A stretch of DNA of 64,000 nucleotides. Origin: Stentor coeruleus (Eukaryota > Ciliophora > Heterotrichea > Heterotrichida > Stentoridae). This document shows, one piece after another, positions 52,472 through 62,689 of the stretch (the first letter of the stretch is position 1; each line of letters opens with the position of its first letter). The translations under genes were made by a program, and so were the position numbers. Below the pieces are notes generated by a model. It ran no database searches, was not told where the DNA came from, and worked only from the letters and a program-made list of their open reading frames with translations. The DNA lies in the NCBI GenBank assembly GCA_001970955.1, contig MPUH01000111.1:41081-105080 (forward strand). Direction: 5' to 3'.

Positions 52472-54437
52472 TTTATTAAATATTTGGCCATTGATTATTA
52501 AAAGTGTAATACACAATCATGATAAACATATGGAATTGTATAAGAAGCTTTGTAATGAAAAGTAAAGTTTCGATTAAGAAATGGATATGTTGAAGATAAG
52601 AAGTATATGGGAAGTCTTTATAAGAATTGTATGATTTTTTATTTATGGCACAAAAAAATTATGTTGGTATAGGGCGACAAAATCAGATGAAATGGTAAAT
52701 TAGTAAAGAAAACTTATTAAAAGTTTGATGAATTATCGGGGTTATGGCGAAATATGGGTTTTTTGTTTTTGATTAGATTTTTATGACTCTTTAGGGTTGT
52801 AATGAAAGGCGATTTATGAAATTTTATATTGGGGTTTATGTAAAACCTGAAATCTTGAGGTGAAGCAGATTAATTAGGATTTCTGGTGTATGTAATGTGT
52901 TATAAAGATTTATAAAATGGATTAAATGAAAGCAGGATATCTGATATTACATTGATAAACTGTTAACTGTATTATATAGAGTAGTGAAATGCTGTTTCCA
53001 TAAAATTAAATGTTTCTGATATGAATAAAAAATGCTCACATACCTAAATAATATTGTCAGAGAAAAGATCTTAAATTTAGATACTTTCAAAGACAACTTG
53101 ATATATTCTAACAAAGTTGATTAGTTGCAGTTGGAATAAGACAAAACTATAAATGGTTTTAATATTATATATTTTTGTTAATAACTTAATTAAAAGTAAA
53201 AAAATAAAGCTTAGATGCTTAAAATTAGTTTAATAACTATAAAATTCCTCTAAAATTTATTGTTTTTATAGGCTAGATTATAATATTTTATGTAAAAGTT
53301 CAATTTATATCATCTAAAATAATTACGACGTGAAAAGATTTATACTTTCAATCTAATTAGCATTTTAAATATCAAGATTAATATTAAAATAGCTTTCTGT
53401 AGCATATCAAAAAGCACAATCCAACTACAAAATTAAGGAAAACCTATCAATTTCCCCATCTTCATTTCCTATCCAAAATTTCTCTTTCCAAAACCCCATA
53501 ATTCTAACAAAATTCAAACCTTCATCCTTCTAACGAAATCCCATAAATAAAAGCTTCATATAAATAACTGACTACTTTTTAAAAGTTCAAGCCCACACAA
53601 AATCCAATCTACCAAAAAGTTTACCTCTTACTTAAAGTTCTTGATTAAACTCTCCAAAACAAAAGTCGATAATTTTACTATGCATCCATATAAGACAAGT
53701 TCAAAAATCCTTAAAAGCTCATAAATAAAGATTCAGAAACTCTATGCAAATATTCTGTTAAAGTATTAGAAAGACTAATTCAGGTTATCACAAAATAAAA
53801 ATTGGAGGAATAGTTTGATAAGACAAAAATTCTATAAACAATGTTAGAACTTGTTATTGATACTCATGAGTATTCAAGAATTCAATGTTGTAGTTTTATA
53901 ATAAGACTTAGTTAATGTACCAAAAGTGACAGAATATATGAATAGTAGTAAATAATAGTTGATATTTTATTTTATGAAACTATCCTCAAAGAATCATGCA
54001 TAATCTTCTATTATATAATACTTCACAAACAGTTTATCATAACAAAATTCTACCCTAAACATCTCATTTCCTATAATGCATATATCATTTTTTATACAAA
54101 AAACACCTACCTATATTAGATTTTACTTAAATATACTGATTTTACTATAAAATTCATAACAAATTATCCCAAATAAGCCTAAAAATAAAAACATAAATTC
54201 ATATACTTCATCAAAACAACTGCTTCTAATCAAATTTAAATTAATCTTCAATTTATTAAAAATTATCAAAAAGCCTATATCTCCATATAAATATACATAA
54301 ATTCTACAAACTTAAATCTAAATCATAATATAAAATATAAAAAACTCCTAATTTAACTTCCAACTTCGAAAATACTCTAATAATAATTTAAAATATACTA
54401 AACAAACCCAATATGAAACCTAGAATTTCAATATAAT
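52472..54437. other. Long divergent spacer, 2.0 kb
   Basis: The left end (52520..52900) is G-rich, the right end (53440..53640, 54030..54420) C-rich on the plus strand. No gene, RNA or repeat found. Confidence 0.5.
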
Positions 54438-55544
54438 ATGGACAAGATCTGGGGTTTTACAGACTATATCTATACAGCCGAAAGATACACAATAGGTTCA
54501 ATGAACATCGAACTAAAAGAAAAACTTTCTGAAGGTGGTTATGCTTATGTATTTAAAGCTGTTGATACTAATACAGGCCAAGAATATGCAGTAAAAAAAA
54601 TCCTATGTCAGTCCTCAGAGCTCCTAGCAATGGCTGAAAGAGAAATTGATGTCATGAAATCTTTACCAATACATGATAATATAGTCAGATATTATGACAG
54701 TCTTATAATAAACCAAGGAAACTCCAAAACTGTTCTAATTGTTATGGAATTGTGCACAGGAGGCACTTTAGTTAATTTATTGGAAAAATATAACAGACAG
54801 TTAACTCAAGCCCAAATTTTCTTTGTAACTAAAGAAATATGTCAAGCTATTCTTGCAATTCATTCAGCTGGTTTTGTCCACAGAGATATTAAAATTGAAA
54901 ATGTTCTCCTTCACAACAAGAAGTTTAAACTTTGTGACTTTGGTTCTTGTAGCAGAGAGATTTATGACCTAGCTTCAGCATCAAGAAATCAGCTACTAAC
55001 CTACCAAGAGAGATTTGAAAGGGAAACTACGCTTATGTACCGACCTCCAGAAATGATAGATTTATATCAAAGATACACAATTGATTTCAAAGGAGACTCT
55101 TGGATGTTAGGTTGTGTATTATTCACTTTAGCTTTTTGTAAACACCCATTTCAAGATCAAGCCCAGTTGGCAATTGTAAACGCCCATTACTCATTTCCTC
55201 AGAATTCTCGTTTTGATGATAAATTACATGGGCTAATATCTTGGATTTTAGACCCTAACCCTAATACCCGGCCTTCAATATCTGAGATTTTTCAAGGGAT
55301 TTCTAATTATGATAATATTCCATCTTTTGGCTCTGTAGCTAACAAACCTCAAATTCGATCAAAAAAACGTGTTGATAGGGATTTAACTGAAGAAGAAATC
55401 AACTTAGAAATGCTTAGAATTAGAAATGAAATGGAAGCTAAAGAAAAACCTAAAGGTAAAAAAGAACTAAATATCTGGGGAGCTCCAGCCGCTGCCCCAA
55501 GCCAAAATGCTCCAAATATCAATATGGGATGGGCGAAATTCTAG
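54438..55544 (+). CDS. NAK-family (AAK1/GAK/Ark1-like) protein kinase
   Basis: 368 residues. The kinase domain covers most of the protein: LSEGGYAYVFKA glycine loop, YAVKKIL, the NAK-typical MSLPIHDNIVRYYDS-like stretch, HRDIKIENVLL, LCDFGSCS, then ETTLMYRPPEMIDLY and DSWMLGCVLFTLAF. The GGYA/FV loop, DFGS and YRPPEM are hallmarks of the family, which phosphorylates endocytic adaptors and auxilin partners. A short tail ends with NIWGAPAA...NMGWAKF. All catalytic residues are present. ATG start, TAG stop. Confidence 0.92.
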   Translation: MDKIWGFTDYIYTAERYTIGSMNIELKEKLSEGGYAYVFKAVDTNTGQEYAVKKILCQSSELLAMAEREIDVMKSLPIHDNIVRYYDSLIINQGNSKTVLIVMELCTGGTLVNLLEKYNRQLTQAQIFFVTKEICQAILAIHSAGFVHRDIKIENVLLHNKKFKLCDFGSCSREIYDLASASRNQLLTYQERFERETTLMYRPPEMIDLYQRYTIDFKGDSWMLGCVLFTLAFCKHPFQDQAQLAIVNAHYSFPQNSRFDDKLHGLISWILDPNPNTRPSISEIFQGISNYDNIPSFGSVANKPQIRSKKRVDRDLTEEEINLEMLRIRNEMEAKEKPKGKKELNIWGAPAAAPSQNAPNINMGWAKF

Positions 55545-56056
55545 TTAATAATCTTATAATTTTATGGAAATGATTATTTTTCATAAGTATTCTGAATCGA
55601 ATAATAGACTTGGTAAATAAAACTAGAGGTTGCTTTGAAGATTGAAATTACGATGATGATAATCTAAGATTTTATATTAAATGCAAAGTTTTTTAATACT
55701 TAAACCTGGGTTTGCTATAGTTTTTGCCATGAAATTAGATATAAGAATATATTTATACAATAGTAAAAAATCCTTGTAGAAAAAAAACTTATGCTGATGA
55801 GTTTTTATAATTAGACATGAAATTATTAAAACCCTTAAAATCCTTTGGCATCTTCAGGATTATTTTTTGACATAAATTAACTATATCAATTCTTAAAAAC
55901 TCCACATAAAAATTCTATGTCAAAAAATTAAAAAAATCTAAGTCAACCCATCCAAATTAACTAAAAAAGTAATATCTTTACCTTAAAAACCTAAAATCCT
56001 ATCTTATACCCAAGCAACATAAAAACTAAAATCATAGACTATACCAATCGAATATA
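55545..56056. other. Spacer, 0.51 kb
   Basis: Left part G-biased, right part C-biased on the plus strand. No gene seen. Confidence 0.5.
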
Positions 56057-56695
56057 ATGTCAAAGTTCAATCCATACAACGACAATGGCGGCACAGTAGT
56101 TGCTGTAGCAGTCGGTTCACGAGTAGTCATAGGAGGTGATACTCGTATTTCAAACGGCTACAACATCCTAAGCAGGAACTACAATAAAGTCACCCAATTG
56201 ACATCGACAAATTTCATAGCAACATCAGGTCAAGTCACCGATGCCCAAACTTTACATAAACTTCTTCTAGCAAAAGTTGCTTTATATAAACATCAGCATG
56301 GTCATGAACCTTCATTAAAAGCCTTATCTAAGTTATTATGTGTAACTTTATATTCAAGAAGATTTTTCCCTTATTATACTTTCAATTTACTTTGTGGTAT
56401 TGATGATGATGGACAAGGTAAGGTTTTTGGATATGATGCGATTGGAAGTTTTGATGAACTTAAGTATGGAGCTCAAGGAAGTGGTCAACAATTAAGTATT
56501 AGTATACTTGATAATCAGATGAAAGGGACAAATAGAAATGATGATTATAGTTTTAATGGTGACCCTGTTGGATTGGTTAAAGATGTGTTTAATGCGATTG
56601 CTGAAAGGGATATTTATACTGGAGACCATGTGTTGATATGGGATGTTAGTCCTCAAGGAATCAATCAGTCAGCGTTTAACCTTAGGTCAGATTAA
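56057..56695 (+). CDS. PSMB1: Proteasome subunit beta type-1 (beta-6)
   Basis: 212 residues. FNPYNDNGGTVVAVAVG, VIGGDTRISNGYNI, ATSGQVTDAQTL, LYSRRFFPYYTFNLLCGID, GYDAIGSF and AERDIYTGDHV follow the beta-6 sequence in order. Beta-6 is a structural, non-catalytic subunit of the 20S core. The N-terminal propeptide is very short. ATG start, TAA stop. Confidence 0.95.
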   Translation: MSKFNPYNDNGGTVVAVAVGSRVVIGGDTRISNGYNILSRNYNKVTQLTSTNFIATSGQVTDAQTLHKLLLAKVALYKHQHGHEPSLKALSKLLCVTLYSRRFFPYYTFNLLCGIDDDGQGKVFGYDAIGSFDELKYGAQGSGQQLSISILDNQMKGTNRNDDYSFNGDPVGLVKDVFNAIAERDIYTGDHVLIWDVSPQGINQSAFNLRSD

Positions 56696-57147
56696 TAGCA
56701 TGGGTGTTAGGATGGAGGTAAATGAATAATTTGCTTTTGATTTAGTGAGAATTGTAGGGCTTATTTAGGATAATTAGGATTTTTTTAAGTGTTTAGAAAA
56801 TATTGCTCAGATAGGAATGATTTATATCAGAAAATGTTTTGGATATGATAAGTATTTGGATTTTATGATTTTTGTGTATAAGAGAGTTAGAGATATTAAT
56901 AAGATAAGTTCAGCTTTAAGGTAATATATTACATGATTTTTATATAAAAGATTATTTTAAGTGTGCGCTTAAAAAGGTATGTGAATCAGGGTATAAAATA
57001 AAAATAGGTGTTTATTATAGAGATTAAGATTTTTGTCTAAAGATTTATGCTTGTATATACATAATTATGATAAAAAAAAAGGTTATAGGCTTTTTATAAT
57101 AACTCAGTGTAAGTTTTTTATAATAATAACTGTTAAAGATATATTAT
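56696..57147. other. Spacer, 0.45 kb
   Basis: AT-rich, G-biased on the plus strand throughout its first 300 nt. No gene seen. Confidence 0.5.
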
Positions 57148-57474
57148 ATGGGACAGAAATCTGGAACATGCTCGATTCTTTGTAATTTTTGTCAAGGACG
57201 AACGAGTCCTGAAATTATTAGTTATAACTATTTAAACAGCGCTTATGCTGAAGATAGAGAAAAGATAAGAAATCATGAGCTTATAAATAACACTGAAGAA
57301 ATAACTCAAAATGCATCAATTATTCAAGATATATCTAGTACTTGTCAGGGAACTCATACAATAAGTCAATCCCCAATATCTTCTCCATCAAAAAGTCCTT
57401 CAAAAATGAGAGTTTATTCTAAGAATGCAAAAACTTCATCAACAAATTTGGTTAATACTTGTATCAGAACTTAA
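57148..57474 (+). CDS. Small Cys-rich-start, Ser-rich protein
   Basis: 108 residues. The start MGQKSGTCSILCNFCQG has Gly2 and three cysteines within 15 residues, suggesting lipid anchoring. The rest is polar, with Ser-Pro pairs (SPISSPSKSPSK). No domain recognised. Ends TAA, which lies inside one copy of an assembly duplication, so the 3' end should be confirmed. Confidence 0.65.
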   Translation: MGQKSGTCSILCNFCQGRTSPEIISYNYLNSAYAEDREKIRNHELINNTEEITQNASIIQDISSTCQGTHTISQSPISSPSKSPSKMRVYSKNAKTSSTNLVNTCIRT

Positions 57475-57687
57475 TAAAAAATCCTATATTACAATAAATC
57501 TAAGGAATCCTATATGATAAAATTACATAATAAATCTAATAATCTTAATGAATATNAGTCAAAATTCAGACAATAGTTTTTTTTAAATTAGATTAGCATA
57601 ACTTAATAAAAAATCCTATATTACAATAAATCTAAGGAATCCTATATGATAAAATTACATAATAAATCTAATAATCTTAATGAATAT
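57468..57687. repeat. Assembly joint: N at 57556 with 88-nt duplicate
   Basis: 57468..57555 equals 57600..57687. The N directly follows copy 1; 43 nt of other sequence (57557..57599) precedes copy 2. Probably overlapping contig ends where one end was divergent or mis-assembled. Confidence 0.85.
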
Positions 57688-57838
57688 GAAAATAAGAATG
57701 ATTTTTACAAAGGAGTTTTAATATAACAACATATAAATTTTATAGTAAACCGCATAAATTATTCTTAACATTAGCAAGTATTCTTTGCAATAGTAATCTT
57801 CGATGTATTGACATTTTTATCATGGCACTATATTTATT

Positions 57839-59041
57839 ATGGTCTGGAGTTATAAAATTGTTGCTTTAATTCTTATTGTCCAACAAATATATGCTGGAAC
57901 TACCAAAGATCGAAGTGTTATCCATGATAGCAACATGAGTGAATTTTTGCTTTTTGGAATAATTTCGATTATCTGCGTCCTTTTTGGTGGTCTCATGTCT
58001 GGATTAACTGTAGGATTATTAGGAATAGACGAATTAGATTTAGAATTAAAAATTTCAAGTGGGACACCTGAAGAAAAAGCAACAGCAAAAAAAATCTTGG
58101 CTGTAATAAACCATCACCATTTACTTCTAGTCACACTACTACTCGCTAACTCAATGGCCATGGAAGCCCTTCCTCTATTTCTAGATGAAATGTTCAACAC
58201 AGAACTCTCTCTTTTTATAAGTGTGACCTTCGTCCTAGCTTTTGGTGAGGTTATTCCCCAAGCCTTATGCACAGGTCCAAATCAAATGAAAATCGCAGGA
58301 AAAATGGTCCCGGTCGTAAAATTCCTCATGACAATATTTTTCCCAATCAGTTACCCAATAGCAAAACTCCTTGATTATATATTAAAACATGAACAAAGCT
58401 CAGTAAAACTCAATCCAAAAGATTTAAAAACCTTTATTTCCCTTCATGAAAGTTTCAATAAAAGCAACGATATTGAAAAAGTTGGTTTAGAAAAATTCCA
58501 AATCAGTATGATGCATGGGGTTATCGACTTAAACAAAATCAAAGCTAAAGTCCTAATGAAACCATATGTCGACTTTTGTCCTTTAGAAATCAATGGGCCA
58601 ATAGACCGAAAAGTTCTTGAAAAACTAGCATTAGCAAATTATCATTCAATACCAATCTACAAAGGCCGGAAAAGTAATATAGTTGGTGTTATAAAAAACC
58701 AAGAACTTTTCAAAATGTGGGAAGGTGACACAATTGAAAATAATGACTTTACTATAAAAGACCCAATTTACGTCAATACAAAAAGCAGTCTTTTATACGT
58801 ACTAAAAATATTAGAATCACAACAAGCTTCACTAGGATTTGTAACCAATGAAATCAATGGTAAAATAAAAATACTAGGGGTTATTACAAAGGAAAATATA
58901 TTGGACTTCTGTTTATGTTCAACTAATCTACAAGAAAGGTCGGAAATAACTGACATATCTCGTGCTCTTGCTGAATCACTCGAACAAGTTAAACCTCAAA
59001 AAAAGAAAAATTTCAGTGCAATGCGAGAAAACCTACTTTAA
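57839..59041 (+). CDS. CNNM/DUF21-CBS membrane protein
   Basis: 400 residues. Signal peptide (about 1-19), then a DUF21 membrane domain with FGGLMSGLTVGLLGIDELDLEL, HHHLLLVTLLLANSMAMEALP, FGEVIPQALCTG and FFPISYPIAKLLDYIL. A CBS-pair region covers about 225-350 (SIPIYKGRKSNIVGVIKNQEL, ILGVITKENILDF). No C-terminal cyclic-nucleotide-like domain is seen, so it is shorter than animal CNNMs and like the Mam3 type. Role: Mg2+ (or other divalent) homeostasis. ATG start, TAA stop. Confidence 0.92.
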   Translation: MVWSYKIVALILIVQQIYAGTTKDRSVIHDSNMSEFLLFGIISIICVLFGGLMSGLTVGLLGIDELDLELKISSGTPEEKATAKKILAVINHHHLLLVTLLLANSMAMEALPLFLDEMFNTELSLFISVTFVLAFGEVIPQALCTGPNQMKIAGKMVPVVKFLMTIFFPISYPIAKLLDYILKHEQSSVKLNPKDLKTFISLHESFNKSNDIEKVGLEKFQISMMHGVIDLNKIKAKVLMKPYVDFCPLEINGPIDRKVLEKLALANYHSIPIYKGRKSNIVGVIKNQELFKMWEGDTIENNDFTIKDPIYVNTKSSLLYVLKILESQQASLGFVTNEINGKIKILGVITKENILDFCLCSTNLQERSEITDISRALAESLEQVKPQKKKNFSAMRENLL

Positions 59042-59099
59042 TATTTTTAAACTAGATATTTATTGTTGCTGAAAGGTACAATAAATACTTAAATATATC

Positions 59100-59723
59100 C
59101 TAAAAAATTTCACATTCGCATTTAGCTTCATGATTTTTACCAAATTCAGCCCTGTCTTTTATATAGTCTTCTATTTCAACAAGTTTTTGGTTTAAAGTAT
59201 TTTCTTCTTCTTCTAATGTTTGGATTTCATTTTGCCTATATTCTAATATATTTCTTGAGTCTTCGATTCGTCTTTCTAAGAAAGCAATTTTTTCTATTAA
59301 TTCCTGAATGTTTATCTTTGGGTTTTGTTCTTGCTCTGTGCTTATTGGCTGGCATAAATTTGTGCTGGTTTTTGAGTTGTTATTTGGTATAGGATTAGTT
59401 GCTTGTAATTTTTCACGTTCAGCATTTGAGAGTTTATTTGAAAAAAATGCAAAAGCAGTTAGTCGTGATGTGAGATAGTTAGCGATTTCTTTGGTCTTTT
59501 TATTGATGAGTTCAAGGTCGTCGGAGTCTACACTTGAATTATCTTCGGCGATTGAAACATTTAAACTAGCTATGCTACTGCAGATTGACCGAAAAGATGA
59601 ACCTAGCATGCTTGGACTTTCTAAAAAAGATCCTTGTTTACTACTAATATCTGATGGGCTGAGGAAACTTAAGTGGTTATTGTCCATAATTATATAAAAA
59701 CAAAAATCTAATCTTGCTGTCAT
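59100..59723 (-). CDS. Unknown coiled-coil protein
   Basis: 207 residues from the first ATG; a second ATG 12 codons later (59687, MDNNHLSFLSPSD) is an equally likely start because the segment between looks like 5' flank. The first half is Ser-rich; about residues 140-195 form a coiled coil (ELIEKIAFLERRIEDSRN, QTLEEEENTLNQKLVEIED). The tail has CECEIF. No family recognised. Ends TAG, 58 nt from the convergent CNNM gene. Confidence 0.7.
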   Translation of the reverse strand: MTARLDFCFYIIMDNNHLSFLSPSDISSKQGSFLESPSMLGSSFRSICSSIASLNVSIAEDNSSVDSDDLELINKKTKEIANYLTSRLTAFAFFSNKLSNAEREKLQATNPIPNNNSKTSTNLCQPISTEQEQNPKINIQELIEKIAFLERRIEDSRNILEYRQNEIQTLEEEENTLNQKLVEIEDYIKDRAEFGKNHEAKCECEIF

Positions 59724-60797
59724 TTCTATTGATAATATTAAGTATTTTAAATATAAAAGCAGTTTAATATAGTTTGATTAATAATGGATATTAAATTTAT
59801 GGTTTGATAAAGATTTAGATAGTTTATGAAGGGTATTGGGTATATGATTATGTTTAGGAAAAATTTTAGAGTTTGTATTAGGGTATAAAGTTTGAAATCT
59901 AAGGATGAACTTGTGTTGTTTTGTGTTTATTATTTAGTGCAAATAATTAGTTTTTCTTTAGATTTTGATTGTGAAGTGTTAAATTTGAAGTTAATGTTTG
60001 AGGAATTTTATAATGTTATAATTTTATAAGGAATCGAAAAGATATTGATGTATTGAGGAGGAAAATATGAATATTTATGAAAAAGTAGTAATTTAATAAA
60101 GACTCTGCAGTTTTGAAGAAAGTATAAATAAAGATAATTTGTTAGAATTTTTTTTTGATGTTTTAATTAGGCTAGTTTTATGGGAATTTTTGTATTTGTT
60201 AGAATTTTTTTTTGATGTTTTAATTAGGCTAGTTTTATGGGAATTTTTGATTTTTTGTTTAGATGTATATAATTTTTTAGGGATTAATGTGTATATAAAT
60301 CAGAGACTCCCTTAAGACATAATAAAAGATACTACCCTCTTCATAAATACTTTATATTCGCCATTTTCACTTTATCCTTTTGTAAACATTTATAAGTCTC
60401 AGCTCTTGAAATTAAATCATATAAAAAGTAAAAATTTAGAATTTTTCAAACCTTAGACAGCCACTATTTCAATAAAAAATTATCTCTAAGTAAGCTCTTA
60501 TCAAAAATATAGCTCAATTCATGAAGCTAATCTATGATAAATAATTTTGCACACTCTTACAAAAATGACTATAAATTCATATAATCATCCTTTATCATCA
60601 AATTCCCACATGCTAACCAAAAAATACCCTACCAAGTACACAAAAACTAATACAAAATCCCCAAAATACTAATTCAAAAATAACTGCTAAAATTATCTTA
60701 AACTCTCATAATCATAATCATTACTCTTATAAAATCCTCTTAATCAACTAAAATATCAGCCAAAAACCAAACTAATCATAACTACATTATTTAATCA
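59724..60797. other. Spacer with skew switch, 1.1 kb
   Basis: 59780..60290 is G-rich and C-poor on the plus strand; 60310..60790 is C-rich and G-poor. It holds the 57-nt tandem duplication at 60138..60249. No gene. Confidence 0.6.
60138..60249. repeat. Tandem duplication, 57-nt period
   Basis: 60138..60192 and 60195..60249 are the same 55 nt (containing TTAATTAGGCTAGTTTTATG). No N separates them, so this may be genuine. Confidence 0.9.
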
Positions 60798-62252
60798 CTA
60801 CAAAACTGCTTTCTGAGTCATCATAACCTTAAACTCCTCAAACGAAATCCCACCTCTTTTTTCAAAATCCACCTCTTTAATAATATGAGTAATTTTCTCA
60901 TCCGTATACGACAATCCCATTCTCTTAAACACAACCTTTAAATTCTCTAAAGTAATCTCCCCACTTTTATCAACATCAAATAAATTAAACAGCATCCACA
61001 TCATCTGTTCATTAACACAAAGTCTACTACTAACCGTAGCAGCAAGGAATTCTGAATAATGTATTTTCCCATCATTTGCATAATCCAATCTTTTAAAAAT
61101 CTCAAAAAGTTCCCTTTTAGGTAAGACAACTCCAGTTTTAGATAAAGCTATTTCAATATCATGTACAGTTAAATCCCCAGTTCCTTCTAAATCAAGTTCA
61201 TTAAAAGCAGTTCTTAAAGCTTTAAGTTCTCCAACACTCATATATTTAACAAGTATCCCAACTGCAGCTCTCCACATTTCACTAGGAGGCATATAATTTT
61301 TTAATGTTGTGTAAATACTTATATCAACTGGTTCTTCTTTAGCTTGTTTCATCCAAGGATGTGCTAAAGCTTGTTCTGCATTTAATCTATTTTTTGGATT
61401 TTTTACTAAGAGTTTTGTTATAAGATCAATACCTTGTGGACTTATATGTTTGAATTCATGAGAATTTGTATTAAGTTCTTCATGTATTATGCTTCGATAT
61501 ATCTCAGATGCTGATGAACCTGAAAATGGATGAGTTCCAGTGAGCATTAAGACCATTATAACCCCTAAACTCCATACATCACATTTATAATCATATGGAC
61601 CTTTTAGAACTTCAGGGGCTAAATAATAGGACGTACCAGCAAAAGTGTCAATATTTACACCTTTTTTACTTGTTTTTGCTGTAAATCGATGAGCTAGGCC
61701 GAAATCTATAAGTTTAAGCTCTGCATCTTTGTCTGTGCTTTCAAATAAAAAATTCTGAGGCTTGAGATCTCTATGGCAAATGCTGTTTTTATGTAAATGG
61801 TTTATAGCTCGCATCATTTTCTTCATGTATTTTGAAACCAAAGCTTCATTCAAACGGCCATTATGGATGATAACTTCGAAAAGCTCACCTCCAGAACAAT
61901 ATTCTGTGACTATATTAAAAAAGTACTCTTCATCAAAAAAGTCGTAGAGTTTGACTATATTTGGATGATCAATACTTGATAAAATTTCGACTTCGTTCTT
62001 GAGTTGAGTAGGATTGTCTTTAATTTTAGACTTTGTTATGGTTTTTATGGCAACTCGGAATTTCGGGTTGTCTAATCTTGCCCCTTTTCTAACAACCCCA
62101 AAACTTCCTTGTCCGATAACTTTTTTTAAGCAATAAATATCAGTTAGTTTATGAGTAACAACTTTTGGAGGCTCAGTCATAGGTTTTGAGACCTCTCCAA
62201 CACGTTGATATGCTGATGATTGTGATGAGGATTTTTTGAAACAAGATCCCAT
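60798..62252 (-). CDS. Calcium-dependent protein kinase (CDPK)
   Basis: 484 residues from the ATG giving MGSCFKKSS, a typical CDPK acylation start; the open frame extends 16 codons upstream only to a TTG. Kinase domain: IGQGSFGVVRKG, VAIKTI, HRDLKPQN, LIDFGLAH, GTSYYLAPEVL. An autoinhibitory junction follows (about 325-365), then four EF-hands: DLEGTGDLTVHD, DYANDGKIHYSE, DVDKSGEITLEN and DFEKRGGISFEE. Hands 1 and 3 have D or N at loop position 12 instead of E, so they may bind Ca2+ weakly. Ends TAG. Confidence 0.95.
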   Translation of the reverse strand: MGSCFKKSSSQSSAYQRVGEVSKPMTEPPKVVTHKLTDIYCLKKVIGQGSFGVVRKGARLDNPKFRVAIKTITKSKIKDNPTQLKNEVEILSSIDHPNIVKLYDFFDEEYFFNIVTEYCSGGELFEVIIHNGRLNEALVSKYMKKMMRAINHLHKNSICHRDLKPQNFLFESTDKDAELKLIDFGLAHRFTAKTSKKGVNIDTFAGTSYYLAPEVLKGPYDYKCDVWSLGVIMVLMLTGTHPFSGSSASEIYRSIIHEELNTNSHEFKHISPQGIDLITKLLVKNPKNRLNAEQALAHPWMKQAKEEPVDISIYTTLKNYMPPSEMWRAAVGILVKYMSVGELKALRTAFNELDLEGTGDLTVHDIEIALSKTGVVLPKRELFEIFKRLDYANDGKIHYSEFLAATVSSRLCVNEQMMWMLFNLFDVDKSGEITLENLKVVFKRMGLSYTDEKITHIIKEVDFEKRGGISFEEFKVMMTQKAVL

Positions 62253-62689
62253 GATTTTTATATCGTCATGGTTAAATAAAGGTATATTTAATTCAGGCAA
62301 ATGAATATTGTAATTGCATTCATGACCTTGATGGAATGATTATTCACGTTTGTAATTGGGAATTTTTCATTCCATGGATATTAATGATAATTACAGTATT
62401 TATTACAATAAAAACGAATTTTATAATGTAAATACGTTTAAAAGTAAATATGGTTTTTGTAAAGTTTATTGTATAGGAAAATTAATAGATTTAGGTTTTT
62501 TGAAAGAGAAGTGAAATTTTTATACTTAGGAGTTTATTGAAATTATGACTGAGAAAAACTGGTTTTGGGATATAAGCTGATTAGTAATTTTTATTTTTAT
62601 GGGTTTAGTTGATTTATTATATGTTTGAGAGAATTATAGATGTAGGCTTATGAAAAAAATTCAGAAAAATATTTTACATAAGTTATGTT
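62253..62689. other. Spacer, 0.44 kb
   Basis: AT-rich, more G than C on the plus strand. No gene seen. Confidence 0.5.

Noticed and set aside
55250-55275. CCCTAACCCTAA-like stretch resembling a telomere repeat
   Set aside because: It is in frame inside the NAK kinase gene and encodes DPNPNTRP, so it is coding sequence.
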